Origin: Bacillus sp. (in: firmicutes)
GTDB lineage: Bacteria > Bacillota > Bacilli > Bacillales > Bacillaceae_J
Assembly (NCBI GenBank): GCA_012842745.1
Contig: DUSF01000056.1
Coordinates: 248,001 to 312,000 of the forward strand
Length of the DNA: 64,000 nucleotides
Direction: 5' to 3'
The position numbers and the translations under genes are program-made. A model generated the notes under the pieces. It was not told where the DNA came from and ran no database searches. It saw only the letters and a list, made by a program, of their open reading frames with translations. Of the stretch, positions 18,071 to 27,450 are shown piece by piece. The first letter of the stretch is position 1; the number at the start of each line of letters is the position of its first letter.

Positions 18071-19234
18071 ATGAACAAAAAAGATATAGCTACTATTCGC
18101 AGGCAATTCAAACTAGACAACGATTTAATGAAGATAAAAGACATCTTTAATGTATATATAATGAAGGAAACAAGTGACATTTATCATCAAGAAAGCAAGC
18201 CGTTTCAAATGCTAGAAGAGGAGCAGCAAGAGCTTTTTCTAAGCAACTTCAAAAAAGTATTGACTGGTCAGTTGGATGTGAAGCTATTTGAGCTTAAGTT
18301 CCAACGTGAAGTCGAGGACCATACTCAATACTTGCTTTATAATGGGCTGCAATCGAGTAATGTTGAGGAATGGAAGGCACATATGCTAGTAATTGTTGAG
18401 AAAATGTTCAAAAACGCCCAACATTCGGAAGATGTTGTTGTCACCTTTATTCGCGGTGAATATTTAAAACCTACAAAAAGGAAAAATGAGGAATCTGAAG
18501 AAAGTGACCGTGATGAGGTGTTTGTCCATTCCTTTATTCTCTGTAGTATTAATAAGACAGAGCAGCCTAAAAAAACGTTATTGTTCGATTATATAGGGAA
18601 GGAATTTAAGTATAATGTCGTCGTTGATCCAATTATTAACCTATCTTCACCTGTAGCAGGCTTTTTGTTCCCATGCTTTACGGAAAATTCAGCTGATGTA
18701 AACCATATTTTATACTCGGCAGAAAAACCGAATCAACCTGACCCGTACATCATTGAAGATGTATTAAATGCAGAAATGATTTTAACGGCACAGGAAAACA
18801 AAGCTGTTTTTGAAGAAATTGTCAAAGAAGTAGTGGGGGAACAAGTGGATGCTTCGACACTTGCTAATGTCTACGATGAAATCAACCGAATCATTGATGA
18901 AAATGAAGAAGAAGATACTCCGAGATTAGACTACAAAGATGTCGAACGGGTTTTGAAGGTAAGTGGTGTGGAAGATGTTAATCAAGAAAAAGTAGAAATG
19001 GCTTTCCAAAAGGTCGTTGATGATGAAAAGTATGAGCTAAAGGCTAGCAATATTGTTCCAAATCCTAAATCAAAATCAATCAAAATTAACACAAAAGTAG
19101 CGAATATATCGCTAAGTCCGCAAGATTTAAAGTACGTTAAATTAGTTCATTACAATGGCAAGCGTTGTTTATTAATTGAAGTGGATGAAGATACAGTGGT
19201 TGAAGGCTTTACGTTGATTCCTGAAACATTTTAA
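18071..19234 (+). CDS. DUF4317 domain-containing protein
   Basis: A 387-residue soluble, acidic protein. The N-terminus MNKKDIATIRRQFKLDND and the overall length match DUF4317 proteins of Bacillota, whose function is not known. No signal peptide or membrane segment is visible. AGGAGAAGGAG lies upstream of the ATG, and the gene ends in its own terminator, so it is monocistronic. Confidence 0.82.
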   Translation: MNKKDIATIRRQFKLDNDLMKIKDIFNVYIMKETSDIYHQESKPFQMLEEEQQELFLSNFKKVLTGQLDVKLFELKFQREVEDHTQYLLYNGLQSSNVEEWKAHMLVIVEKMFKNAQHSEDVVVTFIRGEYLKPTKRKNEESEESDRDEVFVHSFILCSINKTEQPKKTLLFDYIGKEFKYNVVVDPIINLSSPVAGFLFPCFTENSADVNHILYSAEKPNQPDPYIIEDVLNAEMILTAQENKAVFEEIVKEVVGEQVDASTLANVYDEINRIIDENEEEDTPRLDYKDVERVLKVSGVEDVNQEKVEMAFQKVVDDEKYELKASNIVPNPKSKSIKINTKVANISLSPQDLKYVKLVHYNGKRCLLIEVDEDTVVEGFTLIPETF

Positions 19235-19236
19235 CT

Positions 19237-19264
19237 AAAAAGGCTTGGTCTCCCAGGCCTTTTT
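19237..19264. terminator. Terminator between DUF4317 and DUF2512 genes
   Basis: AAAAAGGC / GCCTTTTT with an inner TGG/CCA pairing lies three bases after the DUF4317 stop. It has A- and T-runs on both sides, so it may serve both convergent genes. Confidence 0.85.
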
Positions 19265-19275
19265 AATTCTTTCTT

Positions 19276-19707
19276 TCATCTTTTCTTTACGGGCTCATTT
19301 TCCTCGGCTGCTTCCATTGCATAGGCAAGTCTTCCAGGAGCTCCGCTTCTGTTACGACTTTCATCTGGCATTGTACGAAGGACGATACGGTGAACAAAAA
19401 ACTCTCCAACTGTTATGATGACAGACGAAATAATGCTTCCCCAGGCAATCTGCATAACATTACCGAAAACGACACTACCAAAAATCCACACAAGCGTATA
19501 TGATAGGAGAAAATCAGCGATTAGAGCATTCATATTACCAATCCGCGGCAATAAAATTCGATCCCCAGCAAGATAAGAAACAATAGTTGTAAGCCCACTA
19601 AACCAAACGATATCTGTCCACCTAGCATCAAAAAATAAGTCAAGAGCGACTGTATAGGCAATCAAACAGGTCACAAACTTGATTAGTAAAACCTTCATAT
19701 TATTCAT
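19276..19707 (-). CDS. DUF2512 (YndM-like) membrane protein
   Basis: A 143-residue protein with four transmembrane helices and a charged C-terminal tail (about residues 115-143). VKFVT-type start, GDRILLPRIGNMNALIADF and the helix pattern match the YndM/DUF2512 family of spore-formers. Function is unknown. AAGGAGG lies 9 bases before the ATG. Confidence 0.8.
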   Translation of the reverse strand: MNNMKVLLIKFVTCLIAYTVALDLFFDARWTDIVWFSGLTTIVSYLAGDRILLPRIGNMNALIADFLLSYTLVWIFGSVVFGNVMQIAWGSIISSVIITVGEFFVHRIVLRTMPDESRNRSGAPGRLAYAMEAAEENEPVKKR

Positions 19708-19884
19708 TTCAAAACACCTCCTTCCCTTCTATTTTCATCATCATTAAAAGAAATCATACATCGATTTATTTTGCTGGTACTTTTAACAATTCATAAATAT
19801 CATTTCTATTTTACAAACTATGAAAGGAAGTAGTGTGTATGTGTCGAAACAACGATAATTATAAGTAATGAAAGGATACAAAAA

Positions 19885-20880
19885 ATGATAAAAAATATTG
19901 TCATATCAATAAATATTATTATCATCATGGCAATGAATTCTCCGTCAACCTTCGCTGCAGAAAATAACCAAAGCAATATTTATGTAGTGAAAGCAGGTGA
20001 TACTTTAGAGAAAATCGCTGCTACATTTAGCATTTCTGTAAAAGAACTAAAAGTAACCAATGGCTTGCAATCGAATTTATTATTTGTTGATCAAAAATTA
20101 AAGGTACCCATCATGTATGAAGTTGCAGCAGGCGATACTTTACAGACCATTTCAGCTACATTTCAATCCACTGTCGAGAAGATAAAAAACGCAAATGAAC
20201 TTTCATCTAATGCATTAAATATAGGACAAATTATAAAAATTCCGCCTAAGCCCTTAAACATGCATGGACAATATATAGTGATGACAAGGGAAGAATTTCA
20301 GGAATGGTTATTTAACCAAAAATTCAGTAGAAAAATTAATGTAATTCAACAACATCACACATGGCGACCATCCTACAAGCACTTTAATGGTTCCAATCAT
20401 TTTACATTATTGAAGGGCATGGAAAGTTTTCATGTAAATGAAATGAGATGGAGAAATATTGCTCAAAATATTACAACATTTCCAGATGGTACAATCGCAG
20501 TTTCAAGGCCATTTAACAGTGCACCAGAAGGGACCATTGGCTGGGCAGCGAACGATGCTGGGATTATGATTGAACATATTGGGAATTTTGATAAAGGTTT
20601 TGATTTAATGACAGCAGAACAAAAGGAAACGATTATTTATATCACGGCCTTGCTTTGTATTAAGTTTGGGTTAACTCCTTCCATTGATACGATTACTTAT
20701 CATCATTGGTGGGATTTGCGAACGGGGAATAGGGTGTTAGATAACAGTAAAGGAAGTATAGTTAAAACATGTCCTGGGACTGCCTTTTTTGGGGGGAATA
20801 CTACCAATAATGCAAAAAACTATTTTTACCCATTAGTATCAAAAAAAATCGAAGAAATAATGGCAACACAAAAACAATAA
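19885..20880 (+). CDS. LysM-domain N-acetylmuramoyl-L-alanine amidase
   Basis: A secreted 331-residue wall hydrolase. A signal peptide (1-25) is followed by two LysM domains (YVVKAGDTLEKIAATFSIS, about 32-75, and YEVAAGDTLQTISATF, about 77-120). An Amidase_2 domain begins near residue 150 (QQHHTWRPSYKHF, zinc His) and ends with TITYHHWWDLR and CPGTAFFGG. It would bind peptidoglycan through LysM and cleave the stem peptide. Similar enzymes act in autolysis or sporulation. Confidence 0.9.
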   Translation: MIKNIVISINIIIIMAMNSPSTFAAENNQSNIYVVKAGDTLEKIAATFSISVKELKVTNGLQSNLLFVDQKLKVPIMYEVAAGDTLQTISATFQSTVEKIKNANELSSNALNIGQIIKIPPKPLNMHGQYIVMTREEFQEWLFNQKFSRKINVIQQHHTWRPSYKHFNGSNHFTLLKGMESFHVNEMRWRNIAQNITTFPDGTIAVSRPFNSAPEGTIGWAANDAGIMIEHIGNFDKGFDLMTAEQKETIIYITALLCIKFGLTPSIDTITYHHWWDLRTGNRVLDNSKGSIVKTCPGTAFFGGNTTNNAKNYFYPLVSKKIEEIMATQKQ

Positions 20881-21013
20881 TCAGTCGCAGCTCTATAATA
20901 TGAATTTATTAGTTTTGCCACCGTTAATGACGAAGAGTTGGACAATGTCCAATAATGAAGTATTCCCATAAAATAGTACTGTTACGTATTTTGTTAAAAT
21001 GGGGGAAAAACGG

Positions 21014-21511
21014 ATGAATCATCAAAATTACGGCCAAATGCTCCAGCCATATAATAATTATTATGCACGACCGTTTAGCGCTATTTCAAAGGAATTAGGA
21101 AATGTAATGGGGATGGTAAAACAATTAAATGGTTTTGCCGGTTCCTTTCCATTTGGCCCTGGTATGAATGGCTTAGGGGGTTCTAACTTCAGTGGTGGGC
21201 CAAGTTTAGGACATCTAAATGGAATTTCTAAACAACTAGGAGGCTTAATGGGAGCAGTTCCATACGGTATGGGTATGGGCGGTCTAGGAGGTTCCGGCTT
21301 AGGAAATCTAATGGGTATGGCAAATCAATTAGGAGGGCTTACGGGAGCGTTTCCGTATGGTGGTATCGGTATGAATGGTCTTGGTAGCTCAGGTCTTTGG
21401 GGTCCTCTTGGGTTGCTTAGTTTTCCAAATAAAGGTATCGGTAGATTTCCATTCACAGGCATTGGCCCATTAGGGGGGATGCAGGGAGGTCCGCCTGGAT
21501 TTTTCTTTTAA
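21014..21511 (+). CDS. Glycine/methionine-rich repeat protein, unknown function
   Basis: A 165-residue low-complexity protein built from a repeating unit of about 30-35 residues: roughly LGNVMGMVKQLNGFAGSFPF, then LGGLMGAVPYGMGMGGLGGS, then LGNLMGMANQLGGLTGAFPY, each ending in an N/G-GLG-S-type turn. The N-terminus is Gln/Tyr/Asn-rich, and the C-terminus ends GGPPGFFF. There is no signal peptide. Such glycine-rich proteins in spore-formers are often coat or exosporium components, but nothing here proves that. ATG 21014 follows GGGGG by 8 bases. A 15-bp palindrome (TTGGACAATGTCCAA, 20938-20952) lies upstream. Confidence 0.75.
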   Translation: MNHQNYGQMLQPYNNYYARPFSAISKELGNVMGMVKQLNGFAGSFPFGPGMNGLGGSNFSGGPSLGHLNGISKQLGGLMGAVPYGMGMGGLGGSGLGNLMGMANQLGGLTGAFPYGGIGMNGLGSSGLWGPLGLLSFPNKGIGRFPFTGIGPLGGMQGGPPGFFF

Positions 21512-21542
21512 TGGATGCAATGGTGTAAATAATTTAAGATGG

Positions 21543-21568
21543 AGAGAACCGAAAGGTCTCTTTTTTTT
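21543..21568 (+). terminator. Terminator after the glycine-rich protein gene
   Basis: GAGA-ACC / GGT-CTC hairpin with loop GAAA, directly followed by eight T residues. Confidence 0.75.
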
Positions 21569-21728
21569 GGGGAATATTATTGAAAAAGAACTATTTTCAT
21601 GGTAAAGTATACTTTATCTTTATTTTAATATAAATAAGTTAATAATCATAAATATCCAATAATAATATACATTAAAATAGTAAAAATGTCAAGGACTTTG
21701 AATATTCAATGTATAAGGGGTAGATTAC

Positions 21729-24065
21729 ATGAGTAACGAGTGGGAACAAGAACAGGCAAGAATAGACGAAGTAATTGAAATTATTGGTAAAAATATTGCA
21801 AAAATAACTCATGATAATAGTGGGGTAAAGAAAGATATTGTTGAAATTCGCAAAACATTTTGGGATGATGTTACCGTTAATTTTGATGAGCCAGATGATC
21901 TTGGCGAGACCTTTACAAGTATTAAACAGCAGGCTGAAATGCTGTCTGAGCGGGAACGGACTCATTATAAAATGGACCAACGGTTAAAAAGCCTTCATAA
22001 ACTAAAGTACGCTCCTTATTTTGGGCGGTTTGATTTTCATGAGGAGGGAGAGGTAAGTAAAGACATTATTTACATTGGTACTGCGTCTTTAATGGATGAG
22101 AATGAGGAGAATTTCCTTATTTATGATTGGCGCGCGCCGATTTCAAGCGTTTATTATGATTATGCTACAGGACCAGCTCGTTTTGAAACGATGGACGGGA
22201 CGATTCACGGTGAAATTCTTTTAAAAAGACAATTCATCATCAAGGGCGGCACGCTTAAAGGAATGTTTGATACAGGAGTTACAATCGGTGATGAAGTTTT
22301 GCAGCAAGTGTTAAGCAATAATGCCAATAATCAAATGAAAAGCATTGTTGCAACAATTCAAAAAGAACAAAATCAAATTATCCGTAATGAACATAGTAAG
22401 CTATTATTTGTTCAAGGTGTTGCTGGAAGTGGGAAAACATCGGCTGCCCTACAGCGAATTGCTTATTTGCTGTATCGTTATCGGGGCATGATTCAATCTG
22501 ACAATATTATGCTATTTTCACCAAATCCGATGTTTAGTCACTATGTTGCTACTGTTCTTCCAGAACTTGGTGAAGATAATATGGAACAAATGACGTTTCA
22601 AGCTTACTTAGAAGGTCGGCTTTCGGACAAATATGAGCTTGAAGATGCCTTTTCACAAATGGAATATGTGCTTACAGCTAATCGAGATGAAGAATATGAA
22701 GCGAGAATCGAGGGCATTGGTTATAAGGGTAGCTACCAATTTCTTGAGTTAATCCATTCTTATGTTCGTTATTTATCGCAAGAAGGCCTTATTTTCAAAA
22801 ATATTCGCTTCCGCGGCGATACGCTTATTTCTGCTGAAGAAATAAAAAATTTCTTTTATGCTCTCGATGGAGCAATTTCAATTCCAAATCGCATCGGCCT
22901 TACGATGGATTGGTTATTAAAAGAAGTTAGCAAATATGCTCGTAAGGAACGGAAAAAAGATTGGGTCACAGAAGAAATACAGTTTCTAGATCACGATGAT
23001 TACCAGAAAATATTTAAAAGGCTCCAGAAACAACAGCAATTTACGGAAAACACATTTAATGATTTTGAACAGGAAGAAAGGGAGCTTGCAAAGTTCATTG
23101 TCAGCCGTCGTTTGAAATCGATTAGACAAACAATTAAAGGCTTAGGATTTATTGATTTACAAGCTGTATATTGTCAATTGTTCGAGTTATCAAAAGTTAC
23201 GGGTTTATTTGGGGAAAACAAATTACCTGCCCATTGGTCTGAAATTTGTAGACAGACGATTATAAATACAAAGAAAAAAGCATTATTTTTCGAAGATGCA
23301 ATCGTCTTCCTTTATTTGCAGGATCAAATTGAAGGGAGAAAGCCAAATACTTCAATCCGTCATTTATTTATTGATGAGGCTCAGGATTATACACCATTCC
23401 AATTTGCTTTTTTAAAACAGCTTTTTCCAATGTGTCAAATGACAATTCTCGGAGATTTAAATCAAGCTATTTTTTCCGAAACGATGAATGCTCCTTCTAT
23501 TTTTTCAGAAGAAATAGAAAGCATAGAAAAAATTGAAACGATTACATTGACAAAAAGCTATCGTTCTACAAAAGAAATTGTTGAGTTTACAAAAAAATTG
23601 ATTAAAGGTGGAAACTTGATTGAGCCCATCAATCGCTCAGGTAAAAAACCGCAGCTTAAACAAGTGGCTAATTTCGAGATGTTATACTCAGAAATTGCAG
23701 AGTGTATTCATCAACTGAAAGAAAACGGAATGCAAACGATTGCCGTTATTTGTAAGACAGAGCAGGAAAGCAAAGAAGTGTATACTAAATTAAGTGAAAA
23801 AATCAAAGTCAAAAGAATCGATAAAGAAACGTATTCATTTGAAAAAGGCGTCGTTATCATCCCTGTTTATTTGGCGAAGGGAATTGAATTTGATGCCGTC
23901 ATCATCCCGGATTGTTCAAAAGCACAATACGCAAAAGAAAGTGAACAAAAGCTTCTTTATACAGCTTGCACAAGGGCTATGCATGAATTGTATTTATTTT
24001 ACGTTGGTGAAAAAAGCAACTTATTCCATGATATATGTAATGAGTTGTATACAGCAACGAAATAA
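21729..24065 (+). CDS. helD: RNA polymerase-recycling helicase-like protein HelD
   Basis: A 778-residue UvrD/Rep-like (superfamily 1) ATPase. Long coiled-coil arms at the N-terminus (about 1-75) precede IYIGTASLMDENEENFLIYDWRAPISS-type sequence typical of HelD. Walker A GVAGSGKT is near 230, Walker B HLFIDEAQDY near 545, and motif IV-VI residues (LTKSYRST, YLAKGIEFDAV, YTACTRAMH) follow. HelD removes stalled RNA polymerase from DNA. It is transcribed alone. Confidence 0.92.
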   Translation: MSNEWEQEQARIDEVIEIIGKNIAKITHDNSGVKKDIVEIRKTFWDDVTVNFDEPDDLGETFTSIKQQAEMLSERERTHYKMDQRLKSLHKLKYAPYFGRFDFHEEGEVSKDIIYIGTASLMDENEENFLIYDWRAPISSVYYDYATGPARFETMDGTIHGEILLKRQFIIKGGTLKGMFDTGVTIGDEVLQQVLSNNANNQMKSIVATIQKEQNQIIRNEHSKLLFVQGVAGSGKTSAALQRIAYLLYRYRGMIQSDNIMLFSPNPMFSHYVATVLPELGEDNMEQMTFQAYLEGRLSDKYELEDAFSQMEYVLTANRDEEYEARIEGIGYKGSYQFLELIHSYVRYLSQEGLIFKNIRFRGDTLISAEEIKNFFYALDGAISIPNRIGLTMDWLLKEVSKYARKERKKDWVTEEIQFLDHDDYQKIFKRLQKQQQFTENTFNDFEQEERELAKFIVSRRLKSIRQTIKGLGFIDLQAVYCQLFELSKVTGLFGENKLPAHWSEICRQTIINTKKKALFFEDAIVFLYLQDQIEGRKPNTSIRHLFIDEAQDYTPFQFAFLKQLFPMCQMTILGDLNQAIFSETMNAPSIFSEEIESIEKIETITLTKSYRSTKEIVEFTKKLIKGGNLIEPINRSGKKPQLKQVANFEMLYSEIAECIHQLKENGMQTIAVICKTEQESKEVYTKLSEKIKVKRIDKETYSFEKGVVIIPVYLAKGIEFDAVIIPDCSKAQYAKESEQKLLYTACTRAMHELYLFYVGEKSNLFHDICNELYTATK

Positions 24066-24073
24066 ATGGGCCT

Positions 24074-24226
24074 TATTGTTGGGAACACGGAGGATGGTTC
24101 AATATTACTGAAAAAGTAGCTTTCATAATGCACATAGATTTCAAATATATGGAAATCGGACAATAAGTTTGAAATGGCTCGATTTTTTCAGTGATCTCGG
24201 ATGGTTCTCACGTTCCCAATAAAGTT
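24074..24226. repeat. About 150-bp element with imperfect terminal inverted repeats
   Basis: TTGGGAAC (24080-24087) is mirrored by GTTCCCAA (24213-24220), and ACTGAAAAA (24108-24116) by TTTTTCAGT (24185-24193). Between them GATTTC/GAAATC and TTTCAAA/TTTGAAA can also pair. GGATGGTTC occurs once near each end in direct orientation. The element fills the gap between helD and the next gene and has no open frame. It may be a small non-autonomous (MITE-like) repeat or a structured RNA or terminator. Confidence 0.5.
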
Positions 24227-24252
24227 ATTTTGAATTTAATACGAGGAGAAAT

Positions 24253-25278
24253 ATGATGAGTACTATAGACAAGCCATGGTATGATGTATTGGGAAAATTT
24301 GACCAAATTGCTCATTCCGCTATACAAGCGTACCCCGCATTATTACAATCAACTGTACAGCTATTAAACTATTCTGAAAATGCGACCTATTTGGTAAAAA
24401 ACACGGAAACAGATGAAAAATATATTTTGCGTGTAGGCCGCCTTGGCTACAATTCAAAACGAGAAATTGAAAGCGAGCTTGCTTGGCTGCTCTCCATTGC
24501 CGAACATTCGTCCATTCATGTTTCATTGCCGATTCTAGCTTGTGATGGGGAATACATACAAGAAATAGTTTTTGAAAACGAACGATATCACTGTATATTA
24601 TTTACCTTTTTAGCAGGGGATGCCCCAGACGAAAATAACGAAGCGGACTTGATTAAGCAATTTGAGGCTTTAGGTGAAATTACGGCTCACCTTCATGAAC
24701 ATAGTATGAATTTCCGAGAAAATTTAACAACTATTCAACGTCTGTCTTGGGATTACGAAACCATTATCGGGTCAAACGCGAAGTGGGGAAGATGGCAGGA
24801 TGGATTAGGAATGACAAAGGAGAGAATCGAACTGTTTGAGAAAGTATCAAAACAAATAAAAAACAGACTTGAGCAGTTTGGAAAAGGTCCCGAGCATTAC
24901 GGGCTCATTCATTCTGATTTACGCCTTGCTAATTTATTAGTTGAAGGTAGGCAGATTAAAGTAATTGATTTTGATGATTGCGGCTATAGTTATTATCTTT
25001 ATGATTTGGCCGGCTCTTTAAGCTTTATTGAACATAAGCCATATGTCCCCGCCCTCATTCACGCATGGCTCAAAGGGTATCGCAAGGTTCGTGCATTATC
25101 AATAGAGGAGGAGCTTGAAATTCCTACTTTTATTATGATGCGAAGGCTGCAATTGATCGCCTGGATTGGCAGTAGAGACAACGATACAACCAGAGAATTA
25201 GGAAGTGGTTTTACGGTTGCGACAGACCGTTTAGCGAGAGAGTATTTACAGCATTTTGCAGAAGTAGGTGCCCTTTAA
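24253..25278 (+). CDS. Phosphotransferase-family protein (APH / kinase-like fold)
   Basis: A 341-residue protein of the aminoglycoside phosphotransferase/choline kinase fold. The catalytic loop HSDLRLANLL (about residue 219) and metal-binding VIDFDDCG (about 237) are intact. EKYILRVGR supplies the ATP-binding Lys. Substrates in this broad family range from homoserine to fructosamine and cannot be named here. GAGGAG precedes adjacent ATGs at 24253 and 24256. Confidence 0.82.
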   Translation: MMSTIDKPWYDVLGKFDQIAHSAIQAYPALLQSTVQLLNYSENATYLVKNTETDEKYILRVGRLGYNSKREIESELAWLLSIAEHSSIHVSLPILACDGEYIQEIVFENERYHCILFTFLAGDAPDENNEADLIKQFEALGEITAHLHEHSMNFRENLTTIQRLSWDYETIIGSNAKWGRWQDGLGMTKERIELFEKVSKQIKNRLEQFGKGPEHYGLIHSDLRLANLLVEGRQIKVIDFDDCGYSYYLYDLAGSLSFIEHKPYVPALIHAWLKGYRKVRALSIEEELEIPTFIMMRRLQLIAWIGSRDNDTTRELGSGFTVATDRLAREYLQHFAEVGAL

Positions 25279-25357
25279 ACGTGAATTTAATTAAATATGG
25301 TACAATAAAGAAATTAGAGCAATTATTTTTAAATACATATTTGTAAGGATGATGACG

Positions 25358-25774
25358 ATGAACAAAACAGTATTGAATGAAAAGTTTTCAAAAGCAATCG
25401 AAACTTGTGCGAGCGAATATGAAAACTATTTTTTAGCCAAATTATTTGATTTGGAATTTCATTATACTGATGAGACTTGTACGGTTGAATTTGAAGTTGA
25501 AGATTTCATGCACAACCCACGGCAATTTTTACATGGTGGGGTCATTGCATTTGTATTGGATGTTTCGATGGGCCACCTATGTAAGAGAATAATCGGTGAT
25601 GCCGTTACCGTCGAAATGAAAATCCAGTATTTTAAAGGGGTACAAGCAGGAAAACTTAGCTGTGAGGCGCAATTCCTAAAAAAAGGTAGAACCATTTCCT
25701 TTTTGGAGTCGCGGGTCAAGGATTGTGATGGAAATTTAATCGCAATGGCAACAGGAACATTTGCGAAGGTTTAG
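25358..25774 (+). CDS. PaaI-family hotdog thioesterase
   Basis: A 138-residue hotdog-fold protein with the PaaI-type motif NPRQFLHGGVIAFVLDVSMG (about residues 49-68), which holds the catalytic Gly-Gly and Asp region. It would hydrolyse acyl-CoA thioesters; the acyl group is unknown. Several ATGs are clustered at 25349-25358; the one at 25358 has the best spacing from GTAAGG. Confidence 0.83.
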   Translation: MNKTVLNEKFSKAIETCASEYENYFLAKLFDLEFHYTDETCTVEFEVEDFMHNPRQFLHGGVIAFVLDVSMGHLCKRIIGDAVTVEMKIQYFKGVQAGKLSCEAQFLKKGRTISFLESRVKDCDGNLIAMATGTFAKV

Positions 25775-25795
25775 TATCTCTTTTATTTTTGATTG

Positions 25796-25824
25796 TCCGG
25801 CATCATGCTAATGAGCCGGATTTT
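25796..25824 (+). terminator. Terminator after the thioesterase gene
   Basis: TCCGGC / GCCGGA (25796-25801, 25815-25820) with a 13-base loop, followed by TTTTATTGTTTTTT. Confidence 0.8.
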
Positions 25825-25933
25825 ATTGTTTTTTGCTGAAGCTTATTTTACTAAATAGGGCATAATGGAAACGAATTCATAATACATATAACCATAAAAT
25901 GTTAGTATCATCATGAAAAAATGGGTGATCAGC

Positions 25934-26668
25934 ATGGAAAATACTGAGCAAGAACTAACATTAGTTGAGCATTTATCAGAACTACGGAAGCGGCTCATAA
26001 TTGTTATTTCTGTTTTTACAGTTTCCCTTACCTTTGGATTTATTTTTTCAAGAAAGCTTTTAAATTATATAAAAACGGCCGCATCCGTAGAAATTGACTG
26101 GAATGTATTTGGATTTAGCGACGGATTCCTCATTTATTTCAAATGTGCATTTATTGTTGCATTGTTATTTACTCTACCAGTCTTCCTCTTTGAAACATGG
26201 GCTTTTGTTAAACCAGGGCTAACGAAACAAGAATTAAAAGGCACATTGTTTTATGTTCCACTTTCCTTCTTCTTATTTATTGTTGGGGTCACATTTAGCT
26301 ATTATATTGTGTTTCCGCTTGTTCTAAATTTCATGTCGAACATAAACCAGAGCATTGGGGCAATGGAAACATATGGGATCGCGCAATATTTTACCTTCAT
26401 GTTCAATGTTGTTTTTCCAATTAGTATTATATTTGAAATGCCTGTTGTCGTCTTATTTCTAACGAAACTAGGAATCTTAGACCCTTATAAGTTAAAAAAA
26501 ATGAGGAAGCTAGCCTATTTCGTCTTAGTTGTCGTTGGCGTTTCGGTAACACCGCCGGATTTTCTCTCAGACATCTTAATCATCATTCCTCTTATCCTTT
26601 TATTTGAGATTAGTATTTTGTGTTCACAATGGTCTATTCAAAAAAAGAATAAGAAAACGGAGGGGTAA
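25934..26668 (+). CDS. tatC: Twin-arginine translocase subunit TatC (dedicated copy)
   Basis: A 244-residue six-helix membrane protein. The N-terminal HLSELRKRLII is the conserved TatC cytoplasmic motif, and SVTPPDFLSDI is the conserved loop near the last helices. TatC recognises twin-arginine signals. Here it is the first gene of a four-gene cassette with a Tat substrate (4 bases downstream) and a tatA. ATG 25934 gives the typical short N-terminus; a start at 25913 is possible. Confidence 0.93.
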   Translation: MENTEQELTLVEHLSELRKRLIIVISVFTVSLTFGFIFSRKLLNYIKTAASVEIDWNVFGFSDGFLIYFKCAFIVALLFTLPVFLFETWAFVKPGLTKQELKGTLFYVPLSFFLFIVGVTFSYYIVFPLVLNFMSNINQSIGAMETYGIAQYFTFMFNVVFPISIIFEMPVVVLFLTKLGILDPYKLKKMRKLAYFVLVVVGVSVTPPDFLSDILIIIPLILLFEISILCSQWSIQKKNKKTEG

Positions 26669-26671
26669 TGG

Positions 26672-27427
26672 ATGGAAGGAAAAAAAGAAGTACAAAAAAA
26701 GTATTCGAGAAGGAGCTTTCTGAAAAACTCTGGCTTCACCATCGGTGGTCTCGCTATCGGTGCAGGCATTACGAGCCAATTTACAAAAACAAAGGAAGTT
26801 ACAAAGGAAGTACCAGTTGAAAAAATAGTTGAAAACAATGCCAATCGAGCATTGATGTACTTTAGTCCACAACAATATCGAATTGTGGACGCTGCAGCCG
26901 AAAGAGTTTTTCCTGAAGATGAAAATGGCCCTGGTGCTAAAAAACTTAATGTTGCTTATTTTATTGACCATCAATTGGCAAGTGCATGGGGAACAAGAGG
27001 GAAGGAATATACGATGGGTCCATTTATCAAAGGGGAGGCGACGCAAGGTTATCAAGGGCATTTAAATCGCCAGCAAATTTTTGATATCGGCTTAAAAGGC
27101 CTGCATGATCATAGCATGAAAACGTATCAAAAACCTTTTGAAGAATTAGCTCCTGAGCAACAGGATGAGATTTTAATAGCCTTTGAGGCGGATCAAGTTG
27201 AATTGAAGGGTGTGACCGCTTCCTATTTCTTTTCCCAATTAAGATCCGTAACGATTGAAGGTGTTTATGCAGACCCAATGTATGGTGGAAACTACCAAAT
27301 GGAGGGATGGAAAATGAAAAACTACCCTGGACACCAAATGTCTTATACAAAAATCATTGAGGACGCTACATTTCATGTTATTAAGCCTGCAAGTCTAAAT
27401 TCTCAGCATCAAGGTCATCAACATTAA
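26672..27427 (+). CDS. Gluconate 2-dehydrogenase subunit 3-family protein with Tat signal
   Basis: A 251-residue protein whose N-terminus holds a textbook twin-arginine motif, SRRSFLKNSGFTIGG (Arg-Arg near residues 11-12), followed by a hydrophobic stretch. The mature part (from FSPQQYRIVDAAAERVFPED) matches the small subunit of membrane-bound GMC-type dehydrogenases. In such complexes the small subunit carries the signal and the flavoprotein is exported with it. It sits between tatC and the flavoprotein gene. Confidence 0.9.
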   Translation: MEGKKEVQKKYSRRSFLKNSGFTIGGLAIGAGITSQFTKTKEVTKEVPVEKIVENNANRALMYFSPQQYRIVDAAAERVFPEDENGPGAKKLNVAYFIDHQLASAWGTRGKEYTMGPFIKGEATQGYQGHLNRQQIFDIGLKGLHDHSMKTYQKPFEELAPEQQDEILIAFEADQVELKGVTASYFFSQLRSVTIEGVYADPMYGGNYQMEGWKMKNYPGHQMSYTKIIEDATFHVIKPASLNSQHQGHQH

Positions 27428-27450
27428 GATAAAGAGAGGGACGTGATAGT

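Noticed and set aside
20938..20952. LexA-type operator reading of TTGGACAATGTCCAA
   Set aside because: It lacks the CGAAC-N4-GTTCG pattern of Bacillus LexA sites and is not next to a DNA-repair gene.
26624..27061. Long antisense frame opposite the small dehydrogenase subunit
   Set aside because: The plus strand carries a clear Tat-signal protein; the antisense product has no motif or SD.
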